From positions 248,001 through 312,000 of the forward strand of contig NZ_JBKFFP010000003.1 of the NCBI RefSeq assembly GCF_046506625.1: a stretch of 64,000 nucleotides of DNA, read 5' to 3'. Below are positions 1 to 10,160 of the stretch, in pieces; position 1 is the first letter of the stretch, and every line of letters starts with the position of its first letter. A model generated the notes under the pieces. That model was not told the origin of the DNA and ran no database searches. It saw only the letters and a program-made list of their open reading frames with translations. A program made the translations under genes and the position numbers. The DNA is from Zhengella sedimenti. Lineage in GTDB: Bacteria; Pseudomonadota; Alphaproteobacteria; Rhizobiales; Rhizobiaceae.

Positions 1-111
1 CTGGCCCTCGACGCCGGTGGGCTGAAGCCTGGCGCTCGGGCCGGGGCCGCTCTGGCATCCGGCCACCACGGCCGCGACCGCCATCACGGCGGGAACAGAC
101 AACTTGCGCAT
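1..111 (-). CDS. lipoprotein, 5' part only
   Basis: The reverse strand reads an ATG at 111 followed by a short basic N-terminus, a hydrophobic stretch of Ala and Val, and the lipobox V-A-G-C at residues 16-19. This is a lipoprotein signal peptide that would be cut before Cys19 and lipidated. Only 37 residues lie inside the window; the gene continues past position 1. After the cysteine the visible sequence is Gly/Pro/Ser-rich and belongs to no recognisable domain. The next gene, homospermidine synthase, lies on the same strand and ends in its own terminator, so this gene is probably transcribed separately. Function unknown. Confidence 0.6.
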   Translation of the reverse strand, partial: MRKLSVPAVMAVAAVVAGCQSGPGPSARLQPTGVEGQ

Positions 112-314
112 GACCGGAAAACCCTCTCTTCTGATCCGCATCCTGAAGGTTTTGTGCCCTGCCAATGGGGGCGAAAGCAAGGCGGACCGGAAAATATTTC
201 CTTGAAATTTCAATAATTGCAAGTCCGGTCCAGTCTAGCGCGCGCTTTGCCGCAGGTCGGGCATGAAGCCGTGCCGCCGAAACAGTATTCGTTGCGGACA
301 GCCTGCCGTTGACC

Positions 315-353
315 AAAGAAAAAGGCCCCGTCGCGTCGCCTTGCCGGGGCCTT
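315..353 (-). terminator. Rho-independent terminator of homospermidine synthase
   Basis: A perfect 9-bp stem (322-330 with 345-353, AAGGCCCCG/CGGGGCCTT) with a 14-nt loop sits 21 nt past the stop codon of the synthase gene. On the minus strand the stem runs directly into a T-rich tract (complement of 315-324). Confidence 0.85.
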
Positions 354-373
354 GGTATCTGGTGGAGCGCTGG

Positions 374-1816
374 TCAGTGCACGAGGATGTTGCGGAACTG
401 CCAGGCATCCTTTTCGTCGATATCCTCGGGAAACAACCCGGGGCGGCCATCGAGCGGCGTCCAGTCGGTGTAATAGCCCTTGACGGGACCGAGATAGGGC
501 ATCTGGATCTCAAGGCAGCGCTTGTAGTCCATCTCGTCGGTCTCGACGATGCCCGCTTGGGGGTTCTCCAGGGCCCAGACCATGCCGGCCAGCACGGCCG
601 AGGAGACCTGGAGACCGGTGGCGTTCTGGTAGGGCGCCAGTTCGCGCGTCTCTTCGATGGTCAGTTGCGATCCGTACCAGTAGGCGTTCTTCCGGTGGCC
701 GTAGAGGAGAACACCCAGTTCATCGGTGCCGTCGACGATCTCGGTTTCGTCGAGGACGTGGAACGTCTCCTGTGCCTTGCCGCCATTGCCGAACATTTCG
801 TGGAGGGACAGCACGGCGTCATTGGCGGGGTGATAGGCATAGTGGCAGGTCGGGCGGTAGTTCACCTTGCCGTTCTTCTTCACGGTGAAGAAATCGGCGA
901 TCGAGATCGCCTCGTTGTGCGTCACGAGAAAGCCGTACTGCGCGCCGGGCGTGGGGCACCAGGTGCGCACGCGGGTGTTGGCGCCGGGTTGCTCCAGGTA
1001 GATCGCAGCCTTGCAGCCCTTCTTGTGCTTGCGGGCGTTTTTCGGCTTCCATTCCTCATGGGTGCCCCAGCCCAGTTCGGCAGGCTGGAGACCCTCGGAG
1101 ACGAAACCCTCGACTGACCACGTGTTCCAGAAGACGCCCATCGGCTTGGGCGCCCTGGTGCGCTGGGTGTCGCGCTCTGCGATATGGATGCCCTTGACGC
1201 CGGCCTTCTTCATCAGCTTCGCCCAGCCTTCGCGGTCGTCCGCGGCCGGTTCCTCGAAGCTCAGGCCGGTGTCCCTTGCGATATCGACCAGTGCCTTCTT
1301 GACGAACCAGGACACCATGCCGGGATTGGCGCCGCAGCAGGACACGGCGGTCGTTCCGCCGGGATTCTTCCGTTTCTCGCGGCGCACGGATTCGCGCAGC
1401 GCATAATTGGTGCGTTCCTCGTTGCCGGCTTGCGTGTCGAAATAGAAACCGAGCCAGGGTTCGACGACCGTGTCGATGTAGAGCGCGTCCAGCTTGCGGC
1501 AGAACTTCATGATGTCGAGCGACGAGGTGTCGACGGACAGGTTGACGCAGAAACCCTGGCCGCCGCCATTGGTCAGCAGGGGCTTGAGAAGGTCCTTGTA
1601 ATTGTCCTTCGTCACGTGGGCCTGGATGAACTTCACGCCATGCCGGTCGAGAAGGGCCTTGCCCTCGTCGGAGGGGTCGATCACCACCATGCGGGACTTG
1701 TCGAACCTGAAGTGGCGCTCGATGAGCGGCAGCGTGCCGCGCCCGATGGAACCGAAGCCGATCATCACCACCGGCCCGGTGATCTCGCCGTGAACCGGCC
1801 AGGTCTCTTCAGTCAT
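374..1816 (-). CDS. hss: homospermidine synthase
   Basis: Makes homospermidine from two putrescines (or from putrescine plus spermidine) in an NAD-dependent aminobutyl transfer, in the cytoplasm. The N-terminus has the Rossmann dinucleotide motif G-F-G-S-I-G-R-G at about residues 20-27. The rest of the 480-residue protein matches the bacterial enzyme in length and in blocks such as VVEPWLGFYFD and GANPGMVSWFVK. Two ATGs are possible; 1816 is preferred over 1822 because GGAG lies 7 nt before it and only 1 nt before the other. Its substrate would come from the ornithine decarboxylase at 27463. It is followed by a strong terminator and is probably monocistronic. Confidence 0.95.
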   Translation of the reverse strand: MTEETWPVHGEITGPVVMIGFGSIGRGTLPLIERHFRFDKSRMVVIDPSDEGKALLDRHGVKFIQAHVTKDNYKDLLKPLLTNGGGQGFCVNLSVDTSSLDIMKFCRKLDALYIDTVVEPWLGFYFDTQAGNEERTNYALRESVRREKRKNPGGTTAVSCCGANPGMVSWFVKKALVDIARDTGLSFEEPAADDREGWAKLMKKAGVKGIHIAERDTQRTRAPKPMGVFWNTWSVEGFVSEGLQPAELGWGTHEEWKPKNARKHKKGCKAAIYLEQPGANTRVRTWCPTPGAQYGFLVTHNEAISIADFFTVKKNGKVNYRPTCHYAYHPANDAVLSLHEMFGNGGKAQETFHVLDETEIVDGTDELGVLLYGHRKNAYWYGSQLTIEETRELAPYQNATGLQVSSAVLAGMVWALENPQAGIVETDEMDYKRCLEIQMPYLGPVKGYYTDWTPLDGRPGLFPEDIDEKDAWQFRNILVH

Positions 1817-1920
1817 CGCCATACTCCGCTGTTTTCGTCATGTGCCCTTCCGAGGGCATTCATAGCGCTCAAAGCATGTTTGGCTGTCACAATAAAGGCC
1901 AAACCGCTCCGAGGGTTAAA

Positions 1921-2796
1921 TCAGCCGGCCGCGAGGTTTTCCAGTAGCCGGCAAAGCGTATCGGCGTGCCCGTCCATCGCCTTGTAGGCCAGTTCCTCCG
2001 GCCGCATCGCCGCCATCTGGCCGGCCAGCGCGGCCGCCTTGCGGCGTCCGTCTGCCGTTCCTGCCAGGGATGAGAGCGGGCTCAGCGTGATGAGGATGGT
2101 GAAGAGGATGTCACCCGTCGCCGGAAGCCGGGTCAGCGTCTGGCGTTCCTCGCGCAGGAACAGGCGATCCGCGCCAAGCGTGGCGGGATCGCCGGCCCGT
2201 TCGCCTTCGTGCGGCTCTGGATGGTGCAACCGGTCGTCGCCATAGATCGACCAGTTGCCGCGCAGGACCGGCGCGCCGGGTGCCAGGTTGTCGAAGATGC
2301 GGTTGACGAGCATGGCATTGCGCGTGCCCGCCGCATAGCCGGGCACGGGCGCGTGGACCGTTTCCATGGGACGGCCGAATTTCTCCTTCAGCCGCCATGA
2401 GGATGGAAAGCAGAGCGCGGCGGCTGCGATCCGCCAGCCGTCATCGCCCCGGCGCATGAGCACGAGATCCTCGGCGCAGAGCATGGCGGCGCGGGCCAGC
2501 GGTGGCGCGGCGGGGTCGGGCGCGGGTGCACCGATCGCCGCAAGTCCCAGCGGCCCGGTGGCGAACCGATGCGGATGGCGGGCGGCCTGCCATGACGAAA
2601 CACGGTCCAGGACCTCGTCCTGCGCCTCCTGTGTTCCCGGTTCGGCCATGAAGACCGTGCCGGGCATTGCGGCCATCAGCCGCGCCTTTTCAGCGAGGTA
2701 ACCGGGGAGCCGGCCGTCGGTCACCAGCCACGGCCGGTCTCCCAGCGGCGCCAGGCCGATGGCGAACGGGTGGGCCGGAATTCCTTCCGTTGTCAC
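1921..2796 (-). CDS. DUF3445 (heme-dependent oxidative N-demethylase-like) protein
   Basis: 291 residues of the DUF3445 family, some members of which are described as heme-dependent oxidative N-demethylase subunits. The family core is clear: EDLVLMRRG, then AAALCFPSSWRLKEKFGRP and the H-A-P-V-P-G-Y segment, then NWSIYGDD and LFLREERQTLTRLP. It starts with GTG at 2796, with GAGG about 10 nt upstream, and lies 21 bp behind the DUF882 gene on the same strand, so the two are probably co-transcribed. The physiological substrate cannot be told from sequence. Family assignment is firm; enzymatic function is inferred. Confidence 0.85.
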   Translation of the reverse strand: MTTEGIPAHPFAIGLAPLGDRPWLVTDGRLPGYLAEKARLMAAMPGTVFMAEPGTQEAQDEVLDRVSSWQAARHPHRFATGPLGLAAIGAPAPDPAAPPLARAAMLCAEDLVLMRRGDDGWRIAAAALCFPSSWRLKEKFGRPMETVHAPVPGYAAGTRNAMLVNRIFDNLAPGAPVLRGNWSIYGDDRLHHPEPHEGERAGDPATLGADRLFLREERQTLTRLPATGDILFTILITLSPLSSLAGTADGRRKAAALAGQMAAMRPEELAYKAMDGHADTLCRLLENLAAG

Positions 2797-2817
2797 GATC
2801 CGGAAACCTCGGGCGGG

Positions 2818-4584
2818 TCAGTTGGCGTCGCGGAAGCGCACCACGCTGAGGAAGGTCACGGCATTGCCGGTGAAGCGGCGATGGTCGCGCTGCATGTCGT
2901 CGCGTGCGAAGCCGATTGCGATCACTTCCTGCGGCTTGGCGCGCAGCGACTCGCTGACCCGCGGCTTGGCCGGCGGCTGCACCGATGCGGCCGCGGACAA
3001 TGCCCAGCGCGCCGAATCCGGCTCGACCGGGCGAATGACCGGACGCGGGTCGGGTTTCGCCATCGCGGCGGTCGGTCGGCCGGATTTCTCCGTTGTCCTG
3101 ACCCCGCCGAGCACGGCGGCGAGCCGTTCTTCCGGCGACCTGGCACGGGCTGCCTCCGACCGGGGCGATGCGCCGAGGCGGGGGGCCTTGCCTTCGTTCG
3201 AAGGCGCTTGCCGGAATACCGGGCGCGGCACGGGCAGGGCGGCGACTTCGACGGTCCGGTCGGGTTCGGGGCGCGCAACGGGAAGCGGTACGCCGGCCAG
3301 CGTCGTGGCGGTGGCGATCTCCGGGCGCGTGTCGCTTGTGAGGGCAGCAAGGATCGCGGCGCTGTCGTTGCGCGGACGTTCGGTTGGCGCGACCGAGGCG
3401 ACAACGGCGTCGGCGCCGTCGTCCGATGCGGCCAGCGCCTCGGCGATGACATCGCCTGCACGCGCCTGACCCGACGGGACATCATCGGGACGCCAGCGCG
3501 GCACCGGGACATTCATCGCGACTTCGGGCCCGGCAGGCGTTTCCTCGTGGTTGACCGCCACCGCGACCGGCTGGCCCGCATCGGCAACACGCGGCGCGAA
3601 ACGGGGCACCGGCACGGCGGTGCGCGGCAGAGAGGCCAGGATCGTCTCAGGCGTTGCGACGGGCTGCTGTTCCGGTTGCTCCGGGCGTTCCGGGGCCGCC
3701 GGCGCGGCCTGAACCGGGGCAGGTGCCGCGGGGCGGGCGGCCGGCGCGGTTTGAGCGCCGACGGCAACTTTCGGCGCCGCGCGCAAGGCGGCCGTGGCGG
3801 CAGGCGCATCGCCCGCGCCCTCGTCCTCGTCGCCACCGCCGAACAGCGAGGCCAGTAGGCTCTTGCCGCCGTCGGAACCGGAGCCGGAGGGCTTGTCGTC
3901 GATGATGACCGGGCGGCCCTTGCGGCGCTTGGCTTCCGCCAGCGCCTGCTGGTAGCCCTTCAGCGGCTTGCCATCGGCGGGCAGGTGCAGCGTCTTGCCA
4001 TCCGGGAACAGCCGCACGAGTTCCTTGCGGCTCATGCGCGGCCAGGCCCGCACGCCGGCCACGTCGAGATGAACGAAGGGCGAACCCGAGCGCGGATAAT
4101 AGCCCACGCCGCCACCTTGCAGCTTCATCGCCACGGCGCGCAGTTTCGACAGTTTGACGCCCGGGATGAAGAAGTCCATGGCGCGGCCATACATGTGCTG
4201 GCTCTTCTTGGCCTGCCCGCCGCGCGTGCGGCGCAGCATCTTGTTGGTCGCCGGCGAGCGGTAGGCGGAAACCACGTGGATATAGTCGCGGGCGCCGACC
4301 TGGCGGTAGGCTTCCCAGACCAGGTCGAACAGGCGCGGATCCATCTTGGTCGGCTCGTTGCGGCGCCAGTCGCGCAGGAAGCGGTTCAGCTTGTCCAGCC
4401 CCGACTTCACGTAGCGGCCGTTCTTCTTGAAGACGATCTCCGCCTTCTCGCCGGTATGGATGTAATAGAGCTTGAGTGCGCGTGTCTCGGCCCGTGCAGC
4501 CGTCGTTGCCGCACCCATGAGCGCCGCGCCGACGAGCAGGCTCGCAAGAAACAGGCGCAGGACCCTGGCCGCGCTTGCCGTCAT
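2818..4584 (-). CDS. secreted DUF882 (M15-like) protein with long disordered tail
   Basis: Starting at the ATG at 4584 (GGGGA just upstream) the protein has a signal peptide (residues ~1-33, ending A-R-A), then a DUF882/YcbK-type domain at about residues 35-190. The zinc-site-like motifs SQHMYGRAMDFF and FVHLDV are those of M15-type D-Ala-D-Ala peptidases, so a periplasmic peptidoglycan role is likely. Residues ~240-588 are Ala/Pro/Arg-rich and low-complexity, with repeated V-P-V-P-R-type blocks, and look disordered. Most DUF882 proteins are far shorter (around 180-200 residues). An upstream in-frame start at 4647 would add 21 residues before the signal peptide and is less likely. Confidence 0.85.
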   Translation of the reverse strand: MTASAARVLRLFLASLLVGAALMGAATTAARAETRALKLYYIHTGEKAEIVFKKNGRYVKSGLDKLNRFLRDWRRNEPTKMDPRLFDLVWEAYRQVGARDYIHVVSAYRSPATNKMLRRTRGGQAKKSQHMYGRAMDFFIPGVKLSKLRAVAMKLQGGGVGYYPRSGSPFVHLDVAGVRAWPRMSRKELVRLFPDGKTLHLPADGKPLKGYQQALAEAKRRKGRPVIIDDKPSGSGSDGGKSLLASLFGGGDEDEGAGDAPAATAALRAAPKVAVGAQTAPAARPAAPAPVQAAPAAPERPEQPEQQPVATPETILASLPRTAVPVPRFAPRVADAGQPVAVAVNHEETPAGPEVAMNVPVPRWRPDDVPSGQARAGDVIAEALAASDDGADAVVASVAPTERPRNDSAAILAALTSDTRPEIATATTLAGVPLPVARPEPDRTVEVAALPVPRPVFRQAPSNEGKAPRLGASPRSEAARARSPEERLAAVLGGVRTTEKSGRPTAAMAKPDPRPVIRPVEPDSARWALSAAASVQPPAKPRVSESLRAKPQEVIAIGFARDDMQRDHRRFTGNAVTFLSVVRFRDAN

Positions 4585-4683
4585 ATGTCCCCGAGTCGAA
4601 AAAGCCAAATCAACCGCCTTGAAGACCTGTCTGTGTCCCCGGACCATCCGGCCGAACCGGCCTCGAATGATCGTCCAGAATGG

Positions 4684-4702
4684 TTAATCAGCGCTTATTA
4701 TA
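4684..4702 (-). promoter_or_regulatory. -10 TATAAT and CtrA-like box upstream of the DUF882 gene
   Basis: On the minus strand TATAAT lies at 4702-4697, 113 bp before the DUF882 start, without a good -35. Overlapping it, 4684-4698 reads TTAA-N7-TTAT, one mismatch from the CtrA full site TTAA-N7-TTAA. A CtrA-activated envelope gene would fit, but this is inferred from sequence alone. Confidence 0.35.
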
Positions 4703-4829
4703 GCGAAATGCGGTCTAACCATGGCAAAAACGCAACACAATCCACAATTCTGTTTGCCGTGGTTAACAAAGCACTGACCTGCCTTTTTTACATCATCGGC
4801 CGGCTTTGCTTTCGCCGCATTGATCAGGA

Positions 4830-6365
<1,536 letters not shown>

Positions 6366-6371
6366 TGCTTT

Positions 6372-6400
6372 GATCCGCGTAAAACGTTTTACCGTGGATC
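6372..6400. promoter_or_regulatory. palindromic operator between the response regulator and pepF
   Basis: 6379-6392 is a perfect 14-bp palindrome, GTAAAACGTTTTAC, nested in outer arms GATCC (6372-6376) and GGATC (6396-6400). The central AACGTT is typical of LacI-family operators. It lies just upstream of the response-regulator start, where a bound protein would block expression. The cognate regulator is not in this window. Confidence 0.5.
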
Positions 6401-6500
6401 AACTTGGCACAGCCCCCTAAACATCAGCCCAAGAAACAGCGTAAAGAAGGCGCTGACGCAATCCGGCGCATTTGAATCGAATTCTTCCGGCAGGACATCC

Positions 6501-8360
6501 ATGACGATATTGACACCGAATCATCAGCCCTCCGCCCCCGCCAGTGGCACGATGGCCGCCTCGGAGCACGAAGCACTCGGTGCGCTGCCGGAGTGGAACC
6601 TCGCAGACCTCTATCCGGCGATGGACAGCCCGGCGCTTGCCCGCGACCTGGAGCGCGCGGCCGCCGAAGCGCAGGCCTTCGAGGCGCGCTGGAAGGGAAG
6701 GCTCGACGAGGCGGCCGGAAAGACCGGCGAGGAAGGGCTCGGCGCTGCGATCAGTGCCTATGAGGCACTGGAGGAACTGATGGGCCGCATCATGTCCTAT
6801 GCCGGGCTCGTCTACACGGGCGATACGTCCGATCCCAAGCGTGCGAAGTTCTATGGCGACCTGTCCCAGAAGATCACGGATGCCTCGACGTATCTGCTGT
6901 TCTTCGCGCTGGAACTGAACCGCATCGCGGACGAGCGCATGGAAACCGCGCTCACCGGGGACGAAGGCTTCGCCCGCTACCGGCCATGGGTGATGGACCT
7001 GCGCAAGGACCGGCCCTACCAGCTGGAAGACCGCGTCGAGCAGCTTTTCCACGAGAAGTCCCTGACCGGCCATGGCGCCTGGAACCGCCTTTTCGACGAA
7101 ACGATCACGGCGCTTCGTTTCACGATCGACGGTGAGGACCTGCCCATCGAACCCACGCTCAACCGCATGCAGGACGCCGATCCCGACATGCGCCGCAAGG
7201 CGGCGGAGGCGGTGGCGCAGACGCTCGGCGCCCATGCGCGCACCTTCACGCTGATCACCAACACGCTTGCCAAGGACAAGGAAATCTCCGACCGCTGGCG
7301 CGGCTTCCAGGACATCGCCGACAGCCGCCATCTGGCCAATCGGGTGGAGCGGGAGGTCGTCGACGCGCTGGCGAAAGCGGTTCGCGAGGCCTATCCGCGC
7401 ATTTCGCACCGCTATTACGCCATGAAGGCGAAGTGGCTCGGCATGGAAAAGCTGAACCACTGGGACCGATTGGCGCCGCTGCCGGAAACGCCGAAGGCGG
7501 TGATCCCCTGGGAGCGCGCGCGCCAGACCGTGCTGGATGCCTATGGCGGCTTCGCCCCCGAGATGGCCGAGATCGCCGCGCGTTTCTTCGACCGGAACTG
7601 GATCGACGCACCGGCCCGGCCGGGCAAGTCGCCCGGCGCCTTTGCCCACCCGACGGTACCCTCCGTCCACCCCTACGTGCTGCTCAACTACCAGGGCAAG
7701 CCGCGCGACGTGATGACGCTGGCCCATGAACTGGGCCATGGCGTGCACCAGGTGCTGGCCGGCGAACAGGGCGCGCTGATGGCCTCGACGCCGCTGACGC
7801 TGGCGGAGACGGCCTCGGTCTTCGGCGAGATGCTGACCTTCCGCTCGCTGCTCGACGCGACCGCCGACAGGCGCGAGCGCAAGGCCATGCTGGCCCAGAA
7901 GGTGGAGGACATGATCGGCACCGTGGTGCGCCAGATCGCCTTCTACGAGTTCGAGCGCAAGGTCCATGCCGCCCGCCGCGACGGCGAACTGACCAGCGAG
8001 GAGATCGGCCGGTTCTGGCTCGACGTGCAGGCCGAGAGCCTCGGTCCGTCCGTCGTGCTGCATGAGGGCTACGAGACCTTCTGGTCCTACGTACCCCACT
8101 TCATCCATTCGCCCTTCTACGTCTATGCCTATGCCTTCGGCGACTGCCTGGTGAACTCGCTCTATGCCGTCTACCAGAATGCCGAGAGCGGCTTTCAGCA
8201 GAAATATTTCGACATGCTTCGCGCCGGCGGCACCAAGCATCATTCCGAACTGCTGGCGCCGTTCGGGCTGGACGCCTCCGATCCGGGCTTCTGGAAAAAG
8301 GGGCTGTCTGTGATCGAAGGGCTTATCGACGAACTTGAAACGGCGGACGACCGGGGCTGA
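6501..8360 (+). CDS. pepF: M3 family oligoendopeptidase F
   Basis: A 619-residue cytoplasmic zinc oligopeptidase of the M3B family. The zinc motif H-E-L-G-H sits in LAHELGHGVHQ near residue 413, followed by the third-ligand region LAETASVFGEM. The full length of about 600 residues and the C-terminal block SFVVLHEGYETFWSYVPHF-like sequence fit PepF. The ATG at 6501 has AGGA 6 nt upstream. It is likely involved in turnover of short peptides. It is monocistronic and convergent with eda. Confidence 0.93.
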   Translation: MTILTPNHQPSAPASGTMAASEHEALGALPEWNLADLYPAMDSPALARDLERAAAEAQAFEARWKGRLDEAAGKTGEEGLGAAISAYEALEELMGRIMSYAGLVYTGDTSDPKRAKFYGDLSQKITDASTYLLFFALELNRIADERMETALTGDEGFARYRPWVMDLRKDRPYQLEDRVEQLFHEKSLTGHGAWNRLFDETITALRFTIDGEDLPIEPTLNRMQDADPDMRRKAAEAVAQTLGAHARTFTLITNTLAKDKEISDRWRGFQDIADSRHLANRVEREVVDALAKAVREAYPRISHRYYAMKAKWLGMEKLNHWDRLAPLPETPKAVIPWERARQTVLDAYGGFAPEMAEIAARFFDRNWIDAPARPGKSPGAFAHPTVPSVHPYVLLNYQGKPRDVMTLAHELGHGVHQVLAGEQGALMASTPLTLAETASVFGEMLTFRSLLDATADRRERKAMLAQKVEDMIGTVVRQIAFYEFERKVHAARRDGELTSEEIGRFWLDVQAESLGPSVVLHEGYETFWSYVPHFIHSPFYVYAYAFGDCLVNSLYAVYQNAESGFQQKYFDMLRAGGTKHHSELLAPFGLDASDPGFWKKGLSVIEGLIDELETADDRG

Positions 8361-8441
8361 TCGCCAAGCCCGCCGGGGTGCGGCCATCGGGGGCGTGGGC
8401 CCCTTGTACCGGGCCGGACAGCGGTGACGCCGCCTGCGCCT

Positions 8442-9089
8442 TCAACCCCTCGCGAGCGCGGCAGCCTCGCGAGCCAGGGCCGTGATCGCGTCCCAGTCTT
8501 CCTTGTCGACGAGATCATCGGGCGCGACCCAGGATCCGCCGACGCAGACGACATTGGACAGCGAGAGGTATTGCGGCGCATTGGCCGCCGATATGCCGCC
8601 GGTGGGGCAGAAGCGGATGCCTGCCAGCGGCGAGGCAAGCGCCTTGAGATAGGCGATGCCGCCCGACTGTTCGGCGGGAAAGAACTTCAGCACCGAATAG
8701 CCTTCCTCGCGCATGGACATGACCTCGGACGGCGTCGAGGCGCCGGGCAGGAACGGCACCTGGCCGGCGCGGGCCGCATCGAGCAGTTCGATCGTGGTGC
8801 CGGGGCTGACGATAAAGCGGGCGCCCGCGCTTGCGGTCTTGTCGAACTGGCTCGCGGTCAGGACGGTTCCCGCGCCGACAATGGCTTCGGGCACTTCATC
8901 AATGACAATGCGGATGGCGTCGAGGGCTTCCGGCGTGCGCAGCGTGATCTCGATGGCGGGAAGTCCGCCGGCGGCAAGCGCGCGGGCCAGGGGCGCGGCC
9001 TTCGACAGGTCGGCAATCCTGATGACGGGAATCACGGGTTGCGCCTCGAGGATGGAAAGCAGGAGCTCGGTTTTCTTCTGATGCGCCAT
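8442..9089 (-). CDS. eda: 2-dehydro-3-deoxy-phosphogluconate (KDPG) aldolase
   Basis: A 215-residue class I aldolase of the Entner-Doudoroff pathway, splitting KDPG into pyruvate and glyceraldehyde-3-phosphate; the family also acts on 4-hydroxy-2-oxoglutarate. The catalytic Glu is in EITLRTP (about residue 46) and the Schiff-base Lys in VLKFFPAE (about 134), with the phosphate loop in PTGGIS. The ATG at 9089 has GGGAG about 9 nt upstream. No edd is adjacent. A palindrome like the one before glgP lies 23-38 bp upstream of the start. Confidence 0.95.
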   Translation of the reverse strand: MAHQKKTELLLSILEAQPVIPVIRIADLSKAAPLARALAAGGLPAIEITLRTPEALDAIRIVIDEVPEAIVGAGTVLTASQFDKTASAGARFIVSPGTTIELLDAARAGQVPFLPGASTPSEVMSMREEGYSVLKFFPAEQSGGIAYLKALASPLAGIRFCPTGGISAANAPQYLSLSNVVCVGGSWVAPDDLVDKEDWDAITALAREAAALARG

Positions 9090-9111
9090 GACTGGGACTC
9101 CCGTAAGCGAT

Positions 9112-9127
9112 ATTCAATCGATTTAAC
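9112..9127. promoter_or_regulatory. AATCGATT-centred operator upstream of eda
   Basis: ATTCAATCGATTTAAC, an imperfect palindrome, matches 14 of 16 positions of the perfect palindrome at 47924-47939 in front of glgP. The AATCGATT core is typical of LacI-family sites in alphaproteobacteria. Confidence 0.5.
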
Positions 9128-9154
9128 AGCGGCAGCACCGCGTGTCCATGGTCC

Positions 9155-10039
9155 TTAGCCCCTGATCGACAGGCGCGCCAGCCATGACCGGAGCCGGCGC
9201 CAGAGTTTCGTCCAGGGCCCGGCGGCATCCATCGCCTCGCGCGTCACAGGCCCTGCCAGCCCGTCGGCAGGCAGGCCATGATCGCGCTGGAAGGCGGCGA
9301 CCGCGCGCCGGGTATTCGCACCATATACGCCATCGGCCGCCAACGGATAGCCCAGGGCCGAGAGGCGGCGCTGGAGGACGGCAACGGCAGCACCCCGCGC
9401 GCCTTCGCCGAGGACAACGGCACCCGCCTTTTCCCCGCCATCACCGGGCAGCTCCAACCCGGCATAGCTGTCATAGGCGCGTGCAAGGCGCGCGTCGTAA
9501 CCGTTTTTTCCATACGCCGGGCCGTTGTAGCGGCGTGCGAACGTCTGCCAGTCCTGTTCGGCCAGCGCCCTGGAAAGTCCCGCCTTGGCGATGAAGGCGA
9601 GCATCAGCCCGACCTGGCCCTCGATGCCGGAACGGGCCTCCTCGACCAGGGCATCGACGCTTTCATAGCCGAGCCAGGACCAGTTCGCGCCCATGACCTG
9701 GCCCACGCCCCACGAACAGCTCTCGCGCGCGGCCTGACGGTCGATCGTCTCGGCGCGGGCAAGCAGGGCGTAGCGCGCGGCCTGCGAGGCCGGGTTGGGT
9801 ATCCGGCCGGGCTGCGGATGGGCCAGGCCCTGGGCACGGGCGAGGGCGCGCCTTTCGCCGGAAAGCCGCCGGTCGAAATAATGGCCCTCGAAGCGGATCA
9901 GCGGCTCCTGTTCGCCGGCGACATCAGCGAACAGCCGGCCGCCGCTTTCCACTTCGACGATGGCGAGGATGGCCGCAGGCTCGAAACCGTGGGCGATGGC
10001 GAGGCGGGCAATTGGTTCCGAAAGATGACGGGGAATCAT
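9155..10039 (-). CDS. N-acetylmuramidase-like protein with peptidoglycan-binding domain
   Basis: 294 residues from the ATG at 10039, chosen because GGAGG lies 7 nt upstream; the open frame upstream is arginine/glycine-rich and unlikely to be coding. The N-terminal ~185 residues resemble the DUF3380/N-acetylmuramidase family (AILAIVEVESGG, then PLIRFEGHYF, then SWGVGQVMGANW). Residues ~210-275 form a PG-binding-1 domain (LQRRLSALGYPLAADGVYG, then AAFQRDHGL). No signal peptide is visible, which recalls phage-type lysins that need a holin or another export route; no phage genes are nearby. Likely a cell-wall hydrolase. Confidence 0.8.
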   Translation of the reverse strand: MIPRHLSEPIARLAIAHGFEPAAILAIVEVESGGRLFADVAGEQEPLIRFEGHYFDRRLSGERRALARAQGLAHPQPGRIPNPASQAARYALLARAETIDRQAARESCSWGVGQVMGANWSWLGYESVDALVEEARSGIEGQVGLMLAFIAKAGLSRALAEQDWQTFARRYNGPAYGKNGYDARLARAYDSYAGLELPGDGGEKAGAVVLGEGARGAAVAVLQRRLSALGYPLAADGVYGANTRRAVAAFQRDHGLPADGLAGPVTREAMDAAGPWTKLWRRLRSWLARLSIRG

Positions 10040-10160
10040 GGCATGGCCTCCGGACGGGATCGGCCCACAGTATCGCCGGGCGCGTGGCAAAGGTGGACAA
10101 ATGCCGTCCCGAACGTGGCCGGCCTTGCCAAGGGCCTGCCTGCGGGTCTAATCGGCGCGC

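Noticed and set aside
263..1117. 284-residue plus-strand frame over homospermidine synthase
   Set aside because: Antisense shadow of a well-supported gene; long antisense frames are common in high-GC DNA. The same applies to the very long antisense frames over glgP (47078-50032) and glgB/glgC (50219-53923).
6400..6420. TTGGCACAGCCCCCT as a second sigma-54 promoter
   Set aside because: The -24 half matches but there is no GC dinucleotide at the -12 position.
8395..8415. GGCCC/GGGCC hairpin between pepF and eda as a terminator
   Set aside because: Stem of five pairs and no T tract; occurs easily by chance in GC-rich DNA.
9155..10039. Muramidase-like gene as evidence of a prophage
   Set aside because: No integrase, capsid, tail, holin or attachment repeat is nearby and flanking genes are ordinary chromosomal genes.
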